DNA of 64,000 bases from Membranipora membranacea (GCA_914767715.1 OU612072.1:15314001-15378000), one strand, 5' to 3'. Positions 10,560 to 21,648 are shown, counted from the first letter of the stretch. Numbers and translations are program-made. The notes: generated from the sequence alone by a model not told the origin.

Positions 10560-11240
10560 AATTGAATTTCATGCGTATATGTAATATGTTTCATATCACG
10601 TAAAGACCGCTGGAGAGCTGCTAATAGAAAGTGATTTACATTTTTACTCTACATTTACATTTGCTGTGGAAGAATGTTGATAATATATTTGATGAAAAGT
10701 GTATCATTGGGCATTGGGGGGGGGGGGGGGGGAGAGTGAGGACAATCAAAAACTATTAGATTACTCACTTTTTTACGGTATACAATTTGTTGTTGTCGAC
10801 TATGTTCTGCGACATAGACAAGAAGATCTGGTTACTGGGTCATAATGGAGAGTGGAATTCCCAATGATTACATGGTGAGTCTTGCATTAATGAGTTGTCT
10901 CCCTTTCATATTTGAATAGGTATATTGACCAGTAATTTTTAAATCTGTTCAGTTTCTAAGTCAGATCAAGAAGTGTTATCAATGATGGGCAAAAGATGTT
11001 TCCCGAGGTCGACCTTGACCTGAAAAGATTAAACCCGACTGCTTTTATACAGAGTATTTGTTAAAAAACCAAACATGAGGCGAGCATGCGGTTTACTTGT
11101 TGCTTAGTTTATATACGTTTCTCCGCAGAACTTGCTTTTGTAGAAGTCATATGAAGCGCCGTAAACCTCTAGAATAGAGGCGCAAAGGTACTCAGCCCTT
11201 GGTTTTCAACCACAAACATTGGTTATATGTTTATAGCCCT
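10560..11240 (-). repeat. D-related block, degenerate, copy 2
   Basis: Paralogue of 746-1560 with a 17-base G-tract at 10716-10732. It lies downstream of exon E on the minus strand. The D-like frame is interrupted. Confidence 0.5.
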
Positions 11241-11252
11241 ATTCTTTATCTG

Positions 11253-11417
11253 TCAACTCATAGAGCTCCTGGTCGGTGTTGGGTAGGAGAAAATATAATT
11301 TGGTATTGAAATACTCGAATTGAGTCTCTGCAGGTAATCAGAGTAGTACCACAATCTGTGATCCTTGTAGGTGACACATCCGATATTTTTAGCTGACAGG
11401 TAGAACTGAATCATGAC
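11253..11417 (-). CDS. exon E of putative secreted protein X
   Basis: A 165-bp exon read right to left from GTC ATG ATT to a TGA stop at 11255-11253; 54 residues including IQFYLSAKNIGCVTYKD and YYSDYLQRLNS. It starts in phase 0, matching the end of exon F. The acceptor (AACAAG) has a weak pyrimidine tract. The paralogue at 37030-37197 is open with the same stop and one extra codon; the 62.4 kb copy is largely deleted. Family not recognised. Confidence 0.4.
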   Translation of the reverse strand, partial: VMIQFYLSAKNIGCVTYKDHRLWYYSDYLQRLNSSISIPNYIFSYPTPTRSSMS

Positions 11418-11482
11418 CTTGTTTTAGGCATTGTTTTAGAAAAGTGTTTTCATCACCACATCACATATGTAGCTTCGCTTAC

Positions 11483-11609
11483 CCTGAGTAACTGTTCCTC
11501 AAACTTTCCCACACCGTGTGATGACTGCATCACACAAAAATTTTCATCATTACAAACAACTAATATATTAACATAACCAGTTGTCTTGTCATGTTTGGAG
11601 GAAAGATAA
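11483..11609 (-). CDS. exon F of putative secreted protein X
   Basis: A 127-bp exon with acceptor CACTGCAG and donor AGG|GTAAGC. It encodes YLSSKHDKTTGYVNILVV and then NDENF-x-V-x-QSSH, VGKFEEQLLR. Its first base completes a Ser codon with the phase-2 end of exon N, and it ends in phase 0 to meet exon E. Paralogues at 37263-37392 (same frame) and 62477-62604 (frameshifted). Confidence 0.45.
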
Positions 11610-11931
11610 CTGCAGTGAAGCGTGATGTACTCCTATTTTTACACAAATAATTTCAGGCTTTTGTATAAGTGGTGTCACTGTAACTGATGGATTATTATTG
11701 AGTTAAAGATAACAACAAGTGTATGATATCCAATCACAGCTGAGAGGGAGGCTAGCCAAGGAAATTAAGTATATAGTAGAGAATTAAGTATTTTGCTGTA
11801 CTACTTTACTAACTGTACTACTACTATATTTTTCCGTATTATGGATATGAGATACCACATGTATTTATTTATGTTTCTTGAATAAATACAGGTGTATGTA
11901 CTATGTACATTTTATATATTTCATATATTAC

Positions 11932-12140
11932 CTAGTGGTGAGGGGACCAGGAACCAAAATTCTCACACTTGTGAGGTGCTGACCATCATGTTTTCTCCTT
12001 GACTGCAAATTTGATTTTGACGTTTTCTTATTATTGGCCTCCTCATTATCATTCACCAATTCATGTAGCGATGATGAATAAAAGAATTCTAGCACAAGCA
12101 TAACCGAAATCAGTGCCAAACATTTCATGAAAGCGGCCAA
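11932..12140 (-). CDS. exon N, N-terminal exon of putative secreted protein X
   Basis: A 209-bp open stretch read right to left from an ATG at 12140. It has a hydrophobic segment MKCLALISVMLVLEFF that resembles a signal peptide, then a charged Asn/Lys/Arg-rich stretch (ANNKKTSKSN, QSRRKHDG) and a donor ACTAG|GTAATA in phase 2. With F and E it would give about 166 residues. The Met codons come from sequence shared with a LINE-like fragment that begins here (12105), so the start may be accidental: paralogues at 37.8 and 63.0 kb lack it and carry stops or indels. Confidence 0.35.
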
Positions 12141-12351
12141 TGATCCAATGCATTATATTTTTAACTGTATTAAACAAAATACTGCTAGAATATCTTCTCT
12201 TTTTAAACCAAACCTGTGTAGAGCTGCTGAATGTGCTTTATCCTTTTTAAAAGTTTTATATATTTTGTATATCCGTAGTATGTGTATTCAGTTCAGCTCA
12301 ATAATGGTGATAGCTTACTCTGCCCCAATATGGTTGCTTAGGAACCCATAA
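12105..12351 (+). mobile_element. LINE-like 3' fragment, copy 1
   Basis: Reads AANDPMHYIFNCIKQ and then RISSLFKPNLCRAAECALSFL on the plus strand, resembling the C-terminal tail of some non-LTR retrotransposon ORF2 proteins (DP-x-H, CR-x-A, SF). Shared with 16382-16540 (same start, different end) and, for its right part (TCAGTTCAGCTCAATAATGG), with 17765. Assignment is by pattern only. Confidence 0.4.
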
Positions 12352-13926
12352 CAACAAAGATAAGAGTGCGCTGGTACTTAACGAGGAAGTTTTGAAGTGC
12401 TCAGTTTTAAGGCTTAATTTCTCCATATAACAAACCCAAACAAAGCTGAGGTTATAGAATAGCCCGAGACTGTCAACAGTTATATTTTTAGAAACTATTA
12501 TGATTAAGGTTGAACTTGAGACCCGGTCACTTTTTTCAGAGGAAGGCTTACAATTTTTTAAATGGTATGATATTCTTTTGAATCTCCAAACAACACACAC
12601 AACCTCTGACTATTTTCCCGGTAAGAAATTCAATACAAAAAAGAAGAAAGGACTAGCCAACACTTGAGCAAGGAAATGACAATCCATGTAATCAGCTGGG
12701 AGGAAGATCCTTGTAGCGCATTATGGTTCTGTACCTAAGCAATTAAACACAAAGTCATCACAGAGCTTTACCACCGTAACCTTTATCACACCACTCTGTA
12801 CCTCTTTTATGAATGACTTGGTGTATCGTAACCCGAATGAAATTGTAATTCCTATCATATAAGAGTGATATTTGTTTTGCTTACCTGGCCTTTTGGGCTT
12901 TATATAAAGCGACGCACTCAGCTGGTCAAGACATAGTCTGACGCCCCCAGACTTTTGCCCCCCACCTGACAGTCCCCTGGCTTGAAGTCTCAAGACACTA
13001 TGCTTGTACACTCCTCAAACAAAAATTAACCCACTTAACCAATTACCAACAAGGTTAGTACATAACATAATAGATTGTATTAGTAAATACCAGGTATTCA
13101 ATTACATTAGATTATCAAACAGGATGATATTATATCTAACTGTGATACGTGGTTGAAAGCAATCGCAAGGTGGTTCAACTTAGCCCAGCTAAGATTTATA
13201 TCAGTATGCAAGAAGGTTAAGATGTGAATAATAATTTCGAGAGAGATAGATGTCGAGTGTGTCTGTCAGTATGTCCAGGTGAGAGTATGAATGAAACGGA
13301 TACCAATGGTGTGTGATAAGTGTGTAACCTTGTTAGGTCAGATTAGTGACCTAGTGAATTGTAATGGCCAGTTGACCATCTGTATGAGCTTAATATGAGT
13401 ACCATGAAAGGCAAGTGAGTAACCTAGTTTAGGTCAGTTAGTTGAGCAAGTTAGTTGTAATGGCCAGTTGACCATTTGTATGTATGCTCGATATATGTAG
13501 TGGAATACCACCAGGCATGGGTTTTCCCGACAAAGCCGATGGCATCCCAGAATGCCGGTCAGGGTTTTCCGACTAAGTGTCAGCGACAGCCAAGAAAGCG
13601 CCAGATCCCAGATAAATGCCAACGTTTGCACCCCACCTTTTCAAAGTTTTAACTTAAATAGTGTGCTATTTTTCTGGCTAGAGGAGATAAATACACATAG
13701 TGTAAATAGAGTTAAAAATAACATTCTGCAATTAAGATGATGACTCAGCGTGGGGTAGCATATCAGAATAGTTTCATCTTATATATCAGACAGACTGAGC
13801 AGGCAATATATTCTCGAGTAGTGGGCTCGGTTGTCAAACTATAATTCCTTACATACCGAATTAATATTTTTTTCATATCGAGCTAGATCACACACTTATT
13901 TCAATGTTTTATTTCATATCTTACAG
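12352..13926. other. single-copy spacer upstream of cassette 2
   Basis: Not obviously shared with the other cassettes until about 13760. It contains a direct repeat of about 35 bp (13354-13388 and 13452-13486, TTGTAATGGCCAGTTGACCAT). A minus-strand open frame at 12721-13011 contains LSGGGQKSGG, discussed under rejected items. No supported gene. Confidence 0.4.
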
Positions 13927-14137
13927 ACAATCCCTGACTACACTAAGCTTTACTCTAGCAGTGGACTGAGAATAGCTATGAGCGCAGACTCTAGAACGTA
14001 TTACGCTAACTCAGGAAGCTATGATCCCTGTTGTCGTCATTACTTCAATATTAACAACGGAGAGTGCGCTGGTCCGGGAACTATCGAGGGAATCAACTAT
14101 CTGAACAAGAGGACAAATCTGCATAGACCTAATTTGA
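13927..14137 (+). CDS. CTHRC1-like exon A, cassette 2 (intact)
   Basis: A 211-bp exon, phase 0 start, phase 1 end, encoding 70 residues: TIPDYTKLYSSSGLRI, then DPCCRHYFNINNGEC, TIEGINYLNKR and HRPN. This is the first half of the CTHRC1 C-terminal domain, a secreted C1q/TNF-like beta fold in CTHRC1. The acceptor is TCTTACAG. The donor is TTGA|GTTAGT, weaker than the GTAAGT of the other copies. With exon B2 it is the only cassette with no stop or frameshift. The 5' exons of such a gene (signal peptide, collagen Gly-X-Y) are not seen upstream. Confidence 0.75.
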
Positions 14138-14415
14138 GTTAGTTCATTGACCGTCATTGATAAGAATGTTAAACTAGGACTATGAACAAAGTTTTACCTT
14201 TACTGAGATCTTGGCACTTTGAACTTAATTTAATAATGAATCAAACTGAATTTGTTTACGGATATAGCATGTTTTAGAAAACCTCAATAAATAAATAAAT
14301 GTAATCAACCTGTTCATAGGTAGATTAGGAATTATTTTTTCATGCTCAAAGAGGGGACAACCCTAGTAATACTTTCCATCATTTCACATTCAAGAAAGTA
14401 TTGTGAATATTTTAG

Positions 14416-14582
14416 TTGAGGGTGTGTGCGAAGGAATACCTGTAGGAACGGTGAACTCTAATCTGGCATCTGGAAAATGCAAAGGATACAGCCGAAATGG
14501 AGAATGTTACTGGGGATGGAACAGCTATGTACATCTTATAATATCTGTAACTTATGTCCAGCGTGAAAATATTCAGTTTTAG
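14416..14582 (+). CDS. CTHRC1-like exon B, cassette 2 (intact)
   Basis: A 167-bp terminal exon. Spliced to A2 it reads IEGVCEGIPVGTV, SGKCKGYSRNGECYWGWNS, YVHLII and ends NIQF before TAG. The VEGLCEGIGAG and GWNSVSRIIIEE motifs of CTHRC1 align directly, and all Cys residues conserved among copies are present. It changes Ala to Val and Leu to Ser relative to its paralogues. Intact; whether it is transcribed cannot be judged. Confidence 0.75.
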
Positions 14583-15627
14583 TGCGACATTTAAAGTTTA
14601 TTTCAGCCTTTCTGTGCCTACAATCAGAACAAATCATCTCTTTTAAAGCTTGTCCTGTTATAGACAGACAATCTGCCTTTTGAATCTCTACCAGTTGCAG
14701 CTTGTAGTCTAAAATCTGGGTAAAGATGTTTAATGATCAAACCAGTAGCCATTTTATTAGCGTTAAATAATGTTAAATTGTCAAGAGGGCTGCTTGTTTT
14801 CTTATTACCTTTTGTAGCTTAGTGGATCTGTTAATCTTTTCTCAATAGTAAAATTTGCTTTGATGTCTCACACATACCTGTTCAGTCAATGTACCACCCC
14901 TCAAAGTATGAATGCATGTTCTGGACTTTTCTTTTTTCTTAATCGTTACCAAAAAAATATATAATTGATGAATGATGATGATGCCTATAAGAAATATATA
15001 AAAAAACTATATGAATAGATTTATTACATAATGGCACTGTGGGGCAGAAAATGGGATGGTCAGAGCAGTGGAGCTAGCCTTAGAGCAGAGAATGTTAAAG
15101 AAACGTGTAAACTTCAATTGTTTGACTCCTATTCAAGATGTATCCATGGTTGTGTATATATACAAGTAATATATCATTAAATATATGTGGTATCCTAAAG
15201 CTAACAATATAAAAAATATATCACAGTGCAGCAAAATAGTGAAAATGCAGTACGTTTATAGATATATATATATATCTCTTTTATAAATTTATGATCATAG
15301 CTATTACCATTGGCGGTATATCAATATCATTTACAAGGATGAGAAGGCAGTATAGTCCCTACCCGTGAGCTGTAGAGGATATCTTCACAGAGTAAGGATA
15401 TATTCTTACTCTGTGATATCTTATTTAAGTACCAGTATTTGATATTGTGGATAAGTTGAGTATATAATATAATAATGACTAAAGACCAACAGCACACCCT
15501 GTCTGTTACTTCAGTGTATAAAAAGTATAAACAGATTAAATTTGTTTACTAATTCTTTAGACAACGTCTTACTTTATGTTACCAGCAAGTTTGGGAAAAG
15601 GGGTTTGAGGTTACGGCTGTACCATTT
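14583..15627. other. convergent spacer, cassette 2
   Basis: Shorter version of the exon B to exon C spacer, with about 450 bp deleted near 14760-14860 relative to cassettes 1 and 3. It carries a copy-specific palindromic insert at 15382-15421. Confidence 0.6.
15382..15421. repeat. copy-specific palindromic insert
   Basis: TCACAGAGTAAG and CTTACTCTGTGA face each other around an 8-9 base loop, between GATATC copies. The other cassettes read straight through (GGATATCATATTTAAG), so this is an insertion in cassette 2 only. Confidence 0.75.
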
Positions 15628-15819
15628 TTAAACGCAGAAGTTGCTGTACTCTACATGGTATGGGTCATATTCAGTCTGAACAGGTATTAAGTTATCCAAG
15701 CATTCTGTGTTGTCTGGATCGTGGACAACTTGTGCAGATATGAAGGTGATACCAAAGTTACGGAGCAGATATGCTTTGTATCCATCGTACTCTGCTACTG
15801 CCATCTTAGAACAAGATAC
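15628..15819 (-). CDS. exon C, cassette 2
   Basis: A 192-bp open exon, acceptor CTCTTACAG, stop TAA. It is the most divergent of the seven C copies: AQVVHDPDNTECLDNLIPVQ replaces AQVSYDPNNTEF-x-SDSLPIQ, and the end is NFCV rather than NFSV. The frame is nevertheless kept, and it gains two Cys. Confidence 0.55.
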   Translation of the reverse strand, partial: VSCSKMAVAEYDGYKAYLLRNFGITFISAQVVHDPDNTECLDNLIPVQTEYDPYHVEYSNFCV

Positions 15820-16381
15820 CTGTAAGAGGGGAAAATATTAAAAGGTGTATATTGCATATAATTGCAAGAATATCAATTCAGACACTGATCAAATGTTTCA
15901 GACATGTAATGTATATAAAAATTTAATTAATTGATTAAATTAGCTTAAATTAAAATTAATAATTTATTTTTTTTAAAAAAGGGTTTTTTTACTGGTACGG
16001 ATTTCGCTGAGCCAGTGTGAATCACCCTTCTAGATCTGGACGGAGTATCTTCTGTGTCTGAGTGCTCTATAATAATTAGTGATTTTTACACGGTGTTAGA
16101 AAAAGTCTTTGTTGCCCAAATTCACAATGATGATACTGGGAATTCCCACCGCAAGTCTGACTTTACTGGTGTAAATTTACTTAATTGGCTGTATAAATAT
16201 AATATCATGTATGGTTAGGATGATAAGTTTAATGAAAACACGACAATAATTGAGAAATTATTATATGGTTTAAAAAATCTACCAGGTTTGTGCTAAGTGA
16301 TAAAAAAACAACTCAACCTTATCTTAATTATGATGAGTGATTAGAAGTTTAAAATCTGACCACTCTACCTGATTTTATCAC
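15820..16381. other. AT-rich spacer after exon C2
   Basis: Long A/T runs. It contains the tract GTGATTTTTACACGGTGTTAG (16080-16100) that also flanks the right end of the large TTAA element (60533-60560). No gene seen. Confidence 0.4.
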
Positions 16382-16540
16382 CGAAATCAGTGCCAAACAT
16401 TCCATGACAGCGGCCAATGATCCAATGCATTACACTTTTAACTGTTTTAAACAAAATACTGCTAGAATATCCTCTCTTTTTAGACCAAACCTGTGTAGAG
16501 CTGCTAAATGTGCTATATCCTTTTTTAAATTTTTATGAAG
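16382..16540 (+). mobile_element. LINE-like 3' fragment, copy 2
   Basis: Repeats 12105-12245: AANDPMHYTFNCFKQ, SSLFRPNLCRAAKCAISFF, then a stop. The same limits of assignment apply. Confidence 0.4.
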
Positions 16541-18052
16541 TACTTTAACAATCTCTGATCTAATTTTCTATGCTATATGTTTATTAGAAGATTCTACAAA
16601 ACATTATGTGCACACTTTTTTATCTATATTTGATACTGATTGGTTCAATACAATAAACTGAATTAAAATTTCGCAATATCATTAATATCGAACTAAACAG
16701 TGGCAACAAAATGTAAATCAAGTTATGTAATTGTTTTGATACATGAAAAGAAAAATATCAGGTCAAGCTGAAGCAATGAACTCTCTCATTCGTTCATTGG
16801 ATAAAGCAACTGGAGAATTGATTTAAGGGAGGTACACAAGACCATCCTGAGTCATGAGTTTGTTTTATCAATTCTCAGGCTAGACTGGGAATTCCTGTGA
16901 GCAAGCGCAGTCTTAATAAATCATACAAGGAAATTCACGGCACACCAGCTCGTAAAAGGTAGGATATATATAGAAACCCTCTGTAGAAAAGTTGTAAATA
17001 AGCATGAAATTGATATGATGGGTATATAGTATTTATATATTTATGATTTATACAAATTAGTTTCCTGTTCACATTGCACAGCAGTTAATAGTACAGCTAT
17101 GACGTATCATCCTATCTGAATGACTCAAATCAGAATTTTGTAGAATCTTTGTGTCGTGTTGTTTGGCACTTTTAGGTAAATTTAGAGGGTACTGAAGAGT
17201 GTTTTTTAGAGAAGGAGTGAATGCAAGTAGGAAGTGAAAAGGTGCTTAAGAAAACCATTCATCCATCATGGAGCAAGAAACGACAGTGAGTTTCCAGAAG
17301 CATGAGAAATATGTTATAGAAAATTAATAGCCCTCATTGATTAAAATTATGCGCAGAAAAATCTCTCCGAGTGTCAGGGGCTGGCCTTGCCTTTGTGGTT
17401 AATAAAAGCGAAGCTACCCTCTGATGACGAAGGGCAACACAAACAAGCAGTGGTATTGTGTACAAATTGAAAATTGCTCCCACCTTGTTGGCTGTGATTA
17501 CATAAACAGCTATATACTTGAAATGGGGAAATCTTTTATTGATTTTTCATTTAAATCTTTTCTTCAACTTTGTTCTGAGCTGCAATGAAGGCAGAAGTAT
17601 AAATCACACACTCCCTTCAAATTATTCAATTATTCTATGGCATAAGTTGCTTACCAATTTGTCTGCTGTGTGAATCTGTAGCCAATTATATATATCTCTA
17701 GCCAATATTTGTCTAACCAATATAAATCTCTAGCCAATATTTGTATATTCGTAGTACGTGTCATTCAGTTCAGCTCAATAATGGTGATAGGAAAAAGGAA
17801 GATGAAGTACAAATCACGCACTCCCTTCACACAAGTACTCTTAAGAGCTTACACCCTGATAGGATGTGAGTGAAAGTGGTTTGATAAGGAGAACTAGAAT
17901 TCACTTAACGGTATGCCTGTTACTCGTATCTAAGAACACTGCTAGCTTGTATATAGCGTCGAACAGTGTAGACTGTATTAGGAAATACCAGGTTGGTTGA
18001 TCATCCTTCAATTTTGTGTTTAGAATTCTATGATCATATCGTTTAAAAATAC
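16541..18052. other. mixed repeat-derived spacer
   Basis: Includes the recurrent TTCTCAGGCTAGACTGGGAATTCC tract (16870-16895), a stretch related to 32990-33300 (GATTTATACAAATTAGTTTCCTG) and a fragment of the LINE-like tail near 17760-17790. Direct repeat TCTAGCCAATAT near 17690-17735. No supported gene. Confidence 0.4.
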
Positions 18053-18215
18053 CTGAAAAATTTGGTGACCTCAATGAGTCACAATTGAAAGTGGTATTCC
18101 CGATGACTACATCATAAGGCTTTCGCAGGTTGTCTCCCTCTAAAATAGGAATGGATATATCGACCATCACTAATTGAAACTGTTCAGTTGCCGTGTCAGA
18201 TAGACATTGCAACAA
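18053..18215 (-). CDS. block D exon-like stretch, copy 1
   Basis: Read right to left it is open from LSDTATEQFQLVMVDISIPI through GDNLRKPYDVVIGNTTF to CDSLRSPNFSG, then a TTTCAG|GTATTT donor. Four copies (27678, 43222, 51729) share the frame. The alternating hydrophobic pattern suggests beta strands of an extracellular domain, but I do not recognise the family. The upstream boundary is uncertain. Confidence 0.4.
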
Positions 18216-19290
18216 ATTTCAGACATTCCCAAATTTACCCTAAAAGATTGAGCTTGGCAGTTTCTATCATAAAATATTTATTTGAAATGAAATTTGTAAC
18301 TGGGACTGCAGTAAGTTCGTTGCTCCTCTTCATGTGTCAGGTAGTTCTGCAGTTATTGCTTAGGTAGAACTGATATGTAGCACCTCAAACCACTAGAAAG
18401 CATTTATACTTATATTGCGGTTAGTTAATCCACACTTCAGGTTCTTTTTACGTAGTCAGGGGCAAGGGATTACTAGTTATTATTTAAATCTAACGCTCTC
18501 CAATTCATTTCACTCAATCAACCTGGTTTTATCCGATTCTGTAGCAAGGAAGAAAATACACTATGTTCCGTTATCCATAAAGCAGTTGTTAGCTTTTAAA
18601 GTTCCTCATGCAAAATCCTGACTCATTTTTGTCTCCCAGCACTTTTATAGTGGCTATTCAAGGCAAGACACATCATGTGTACATCTTTTTTTTCACACTG
18701 TTACTATGGTTCTGTTCGTTTTGATAATAAAATTTCCATGAGAAAATGTATGTCTACGTCTTAGAAAATCGTAAGTTATTGAATTAGGTAAAGTAAAATT
18801 GGCATTTTCCCACGCTCAGCTAGCGCTCACACCCTTGAAATTTAAATAGTATCAGAGTTCTGCCGCTTAAATTTATTTCCCATCCTGGGGTCTCATCTTT
18901 GGCAAGGTCATTTGATTCATATGTCACTATATCAACAGTTGGCAGAAAGTGAATCGGGAGAGGGATGTTACCGACGGCTGATTCTTCATAGCAGGCACCC
19001 CCTAATCTTTCGCCTTAGGCCTGGTTTGCTACTATTGGGAATGGCTATCGGTCTTGTCTCATTCAATAGGTTAAAAGAATAGGAAGGGTGGACATCAGTA
19101 GGTCTATTTGAAGAGTTTAGACAGTTAATAGACAGTTTTGAAAAAATCTAAGATGGTGTGGAAGACCGTTGAAAACAATCGTAATAATTGTTGAGAAGCG
19201 CATAATAAGGGGGAGGGGAAGGCAATTAAAATCTATTAATTTACTGAGTTCATTTATATTGTATATCATTGTTGTTGGCCGTATTCTGCA
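18216..19290. other. conserved block between D and D-related exons
   Basis: Repeated almost unchanged at 27841-28915, 43386-44100 (right part cut) and 51893-52630. A plus-strand frame of about 68 codons starting MRLVNP (18415) is kept in three copies but altered in the 43.6 kb copy; no acceptor, donor or family supports it. Best regarded as intronic. Confidence 0.45.
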
Positions 19291-19765
19291 ACATAAAAAA
19301 CACTACTGATTACTGAGTCATAATGGAGAGTGGAATTCCAAATAACTACATCGTAAGTCTTGCATAAATGAGTTGTCTCCCTTTCATATTTGAATAGGTA
19401 TATTGACCAATGATATTTAAATTCAGTTGTTCAGTTTCTGAGTCAGATCAAGAAGTGTTATCAGTGATGGGCAAAAGATGTTTCATAAGGTCAGCTTTGA
19501 CCTCAAAATATTGAATCCGACTGCTTTTATATAGAGTATTTGTTAAAAAAACAAACATGAGGCGAGCCTGAGGTTTACTTGTTGGACAGTTTATATGTTT
19601 CTCCGCAGAAATTGCTTTTGTATAAGTCATACGAAGTGCCGTAAACCTCCCAAATAGAGGCACATAGGTACTCAGCCCTGTGTTTTCAACCACAAACATT
19701 GGTTATATATTTATAGCCCTATCCGTCATGTGGCAATTCATAGAGCTCCTGGTCGGTTTTAGAAA
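19291..19765 (-). repeat. D-related block, second type, copy 1
   Basis: Minus-strand open stretch with KHINCPTSKPQARLMF and YFEVKADLMKHLLPITDN, followed by a stop in this copy. The paralogue at 28971-29255 has TCA in place of TGA and stays open for 94 codons. Homologous to 746-1560. Confidence 0.45.
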
Positions 19766-19879
19766 GGATTCGAAGTCTCAGCCAGAGCAAAAATTTATTT
19801 CTTTTAAAATTATTCGAATTGAGTATCTGCAGGTAATCAGTGACATAGCACGATCTGTGAATGTTGTTGCGATGAACTG

Positions 19880-19911
19880 AGGAGTTAGAGATATAGAGTC
19901 TCTAACTCCTT
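19880..19911. repeat. hairpin AGGAGTTAGAGA/TCTCTAACTCCT
   Basis: Perfect 12-bp arms around TATAGAG. Repeated at about 20288, 20696, 29504 and 52837, and with two mismatches at 44312. Conserved arms in independent copies suggest either recent duplication or a structured end of an element. Confidence 0.75.
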
Positions 19912-19942
19912 GGTTAAACCACATTCTAATTCGAGACTATTA

Positions 19943-20093
19943 ACATGTGTATCTCTGATTGTTATTGTTGATTTAGTGTGAGTTCCTAACATCTTCCCGC
20001 CACTAATTAATAAAATTGACACCAGGTTGTCACACCTGATGGTATTCTTGCAATGTGAATTAATTCACTGTCTACTAATCAGAGATATACATG
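19943..20093. mobile_element. 151-bp MITE-like element (tandem unit 1)
   Basis: Terminal inverted repeats of about 17 bp: ACATGTGTATCTCTGATT at the left and AATCAGAGATATACATG at the right. Other full copies: 20351-20501, 20759-20909, 29568-29718, 44375-44525 and 52900-53050; part copies near 1700 and 36060. No coding capacity. Confidence 0.6.
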
Positions 20094-21096
20094 CAAAAGT
20101 ATATTACAAGATCAGTGTGGGGTAATTTAATCTTATAGATCAGACATACTAAGCAGACAAAATATTTTAAAAAGGATTCGAAGTCTCAGCCAGAGAAAAA
20201 AATTATTTCTTTTAAAATTATTCGAATTGAGTCTCTGCAGGTAACCTGTGACATAGCACGATCTGTGAATGTCGTTGTGATGAACCGAGGAGTTAGAGAT
20301 ATAGAGTCTCTAACTCCTTGGTTAAACCACATTCTAATTCGAGACTATTAACATGTGTATCTCTGATTGTTATTGTTGATTTAGTGTGAGTTCCTAACAT
20401 CTTCCCGCCACTAATTAATAAAATTGACACCAGGTTGTCACACCTGATGGTATTCTTGCAATGTGAATTAATTCACTGTCTACTAATCAGAGATATACAT
20501 GCAAAAGTATATTACAAGATCAGTGTGGGGTAATTTAATCTTATAGATCAGACATACTAAGCAGACAAAATATTTTAAAAAGGATTCGAAGTCTCAGCCA
20601 GAGAAAAAAATTATTTCTTTTAAAATTATTCGAATTGAGTCTCTGCAGGTAACCTGTGACATAGCACGATCTGTGAATGTCGTTGTGATGAACCGAGGAG
20701 TTAGAGATATAGAGTCTCTAACTCCTTGGTTAAACCACATTCTAATTCGAGACTATTAACATGTGTATCTCTGATTGTTATTGTTGATTTAGTGTGAGTT
20801 CCTAACATCTTCCCGCCACTAATTAATAAAATTGACACCAGGTTGTCACACCTGATGGTATTCTTGCAATGTGAATTAATTCACTGTCTACTAATCAGAG
20901 ATATACATGCAAAAGTATATTACAAGATCAGTGTGGGGTAATTTAATCTTATAGATCAGACATACTAAGCAGACAAAATATTCTCTAGTAGTGTTGTCAA
21001 TTTAAAACATAACAAAACATAAAACTGTATATATACTTTTTTTCAAATCGAGTTCAACCTCCCTTAAATTCCGATGTTTTAATTCATATCCGACAG

Positions 21097-21217
21097 CCTA
21101 CACTAAGCTTTACTCTAGCAGTGGACTGAGATTAGCTATGAGCGCAGACTCTAAAACTCCTTACGAAGGAATCAACTATTGACAACAAGAGGACAAACCT
21201 GCATAGACCTAATTTGA
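21097..21217 (+). pseudogene. CTHRC1-like exon A, cassette 3 (deleted)
   Basis: Remnant of exon A. About ten bases after the acceptor are missing, and an internal deletion removes the CC-x2-YF to TI segment, joining CTTAC to GAAGGAATC. A TGA follows in the shifted frame. The donor GTAAGT is kept. Cassette 4 has the same two deletions. Confidence 0.85.
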
Positions 21218-21648
21218 GTAAGTTATATCCGCCTTTGATAAAAATGTTACGCTATGAAAATAAAAACATTTTTGATCCTTACTGACGTCTTGGGACTTTG
21301 ATATTAATTTTATATCAAATTAAAACAAAATTTATTTACAGATTCAACACGAAATCATACTAGTTAAATCCGCCTTCAATAAAAATTTAAAACTATGAAT
21401 TCGAACAAGATATTTACCCTCACTGGCATCCTGAGAGGCTTGGAACTTTATTCAATATTAAATAAATACAATTTATTTTGTTTACAGATATATTGTGTAA
21501 TCACACTAGGGAGGGTCCCTCCCTCCCTGGTCACACAAGATTCATAAACTAGGTAGATTAGGAATTATTTTTTCATGCTCAAAGAGGGGACAACTCTAGT
21601 AATATTTTCCATCATTTCACATTCAAGAAACTATTGTGAATATTTTAG

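Larger units (their letters stand above)
19766..20982 (+). repeat. three tandem copies of a 408-bp unit
   Basis: GGATTCGAAGTCTCAGCC recurs at 19766, 20174 and 20582, exactly 408 bp apart. Units 2 and 3 appear identical; unit 1 differs only in its first 140 or so bases. All three lack the 14 bases AGCATGTCTGACTA found in the single-copy versions at 29750, 44558 and 53083. Each unit holds one hairpin and one 151-bp MITE-like element. Confidence 0.9.

Noticed and set aside
12721-13011. ABC transporter signature (LSGGGQKSGG) on the minus strand
   Set aside because: The expected R-V-x-LARA-Y context is not in frame and no Walker A, Walker B or other ABC exon is near; probably chance from a G-rich tract.
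18415-18621. Plus-strand frame beginning MRLVNP, repeated four times
   Set aside because: Frame is altered by indels in the 43.6 kb copy, composition is not protein-like and no splice sites fit; it travels with an intron-like repeated block.
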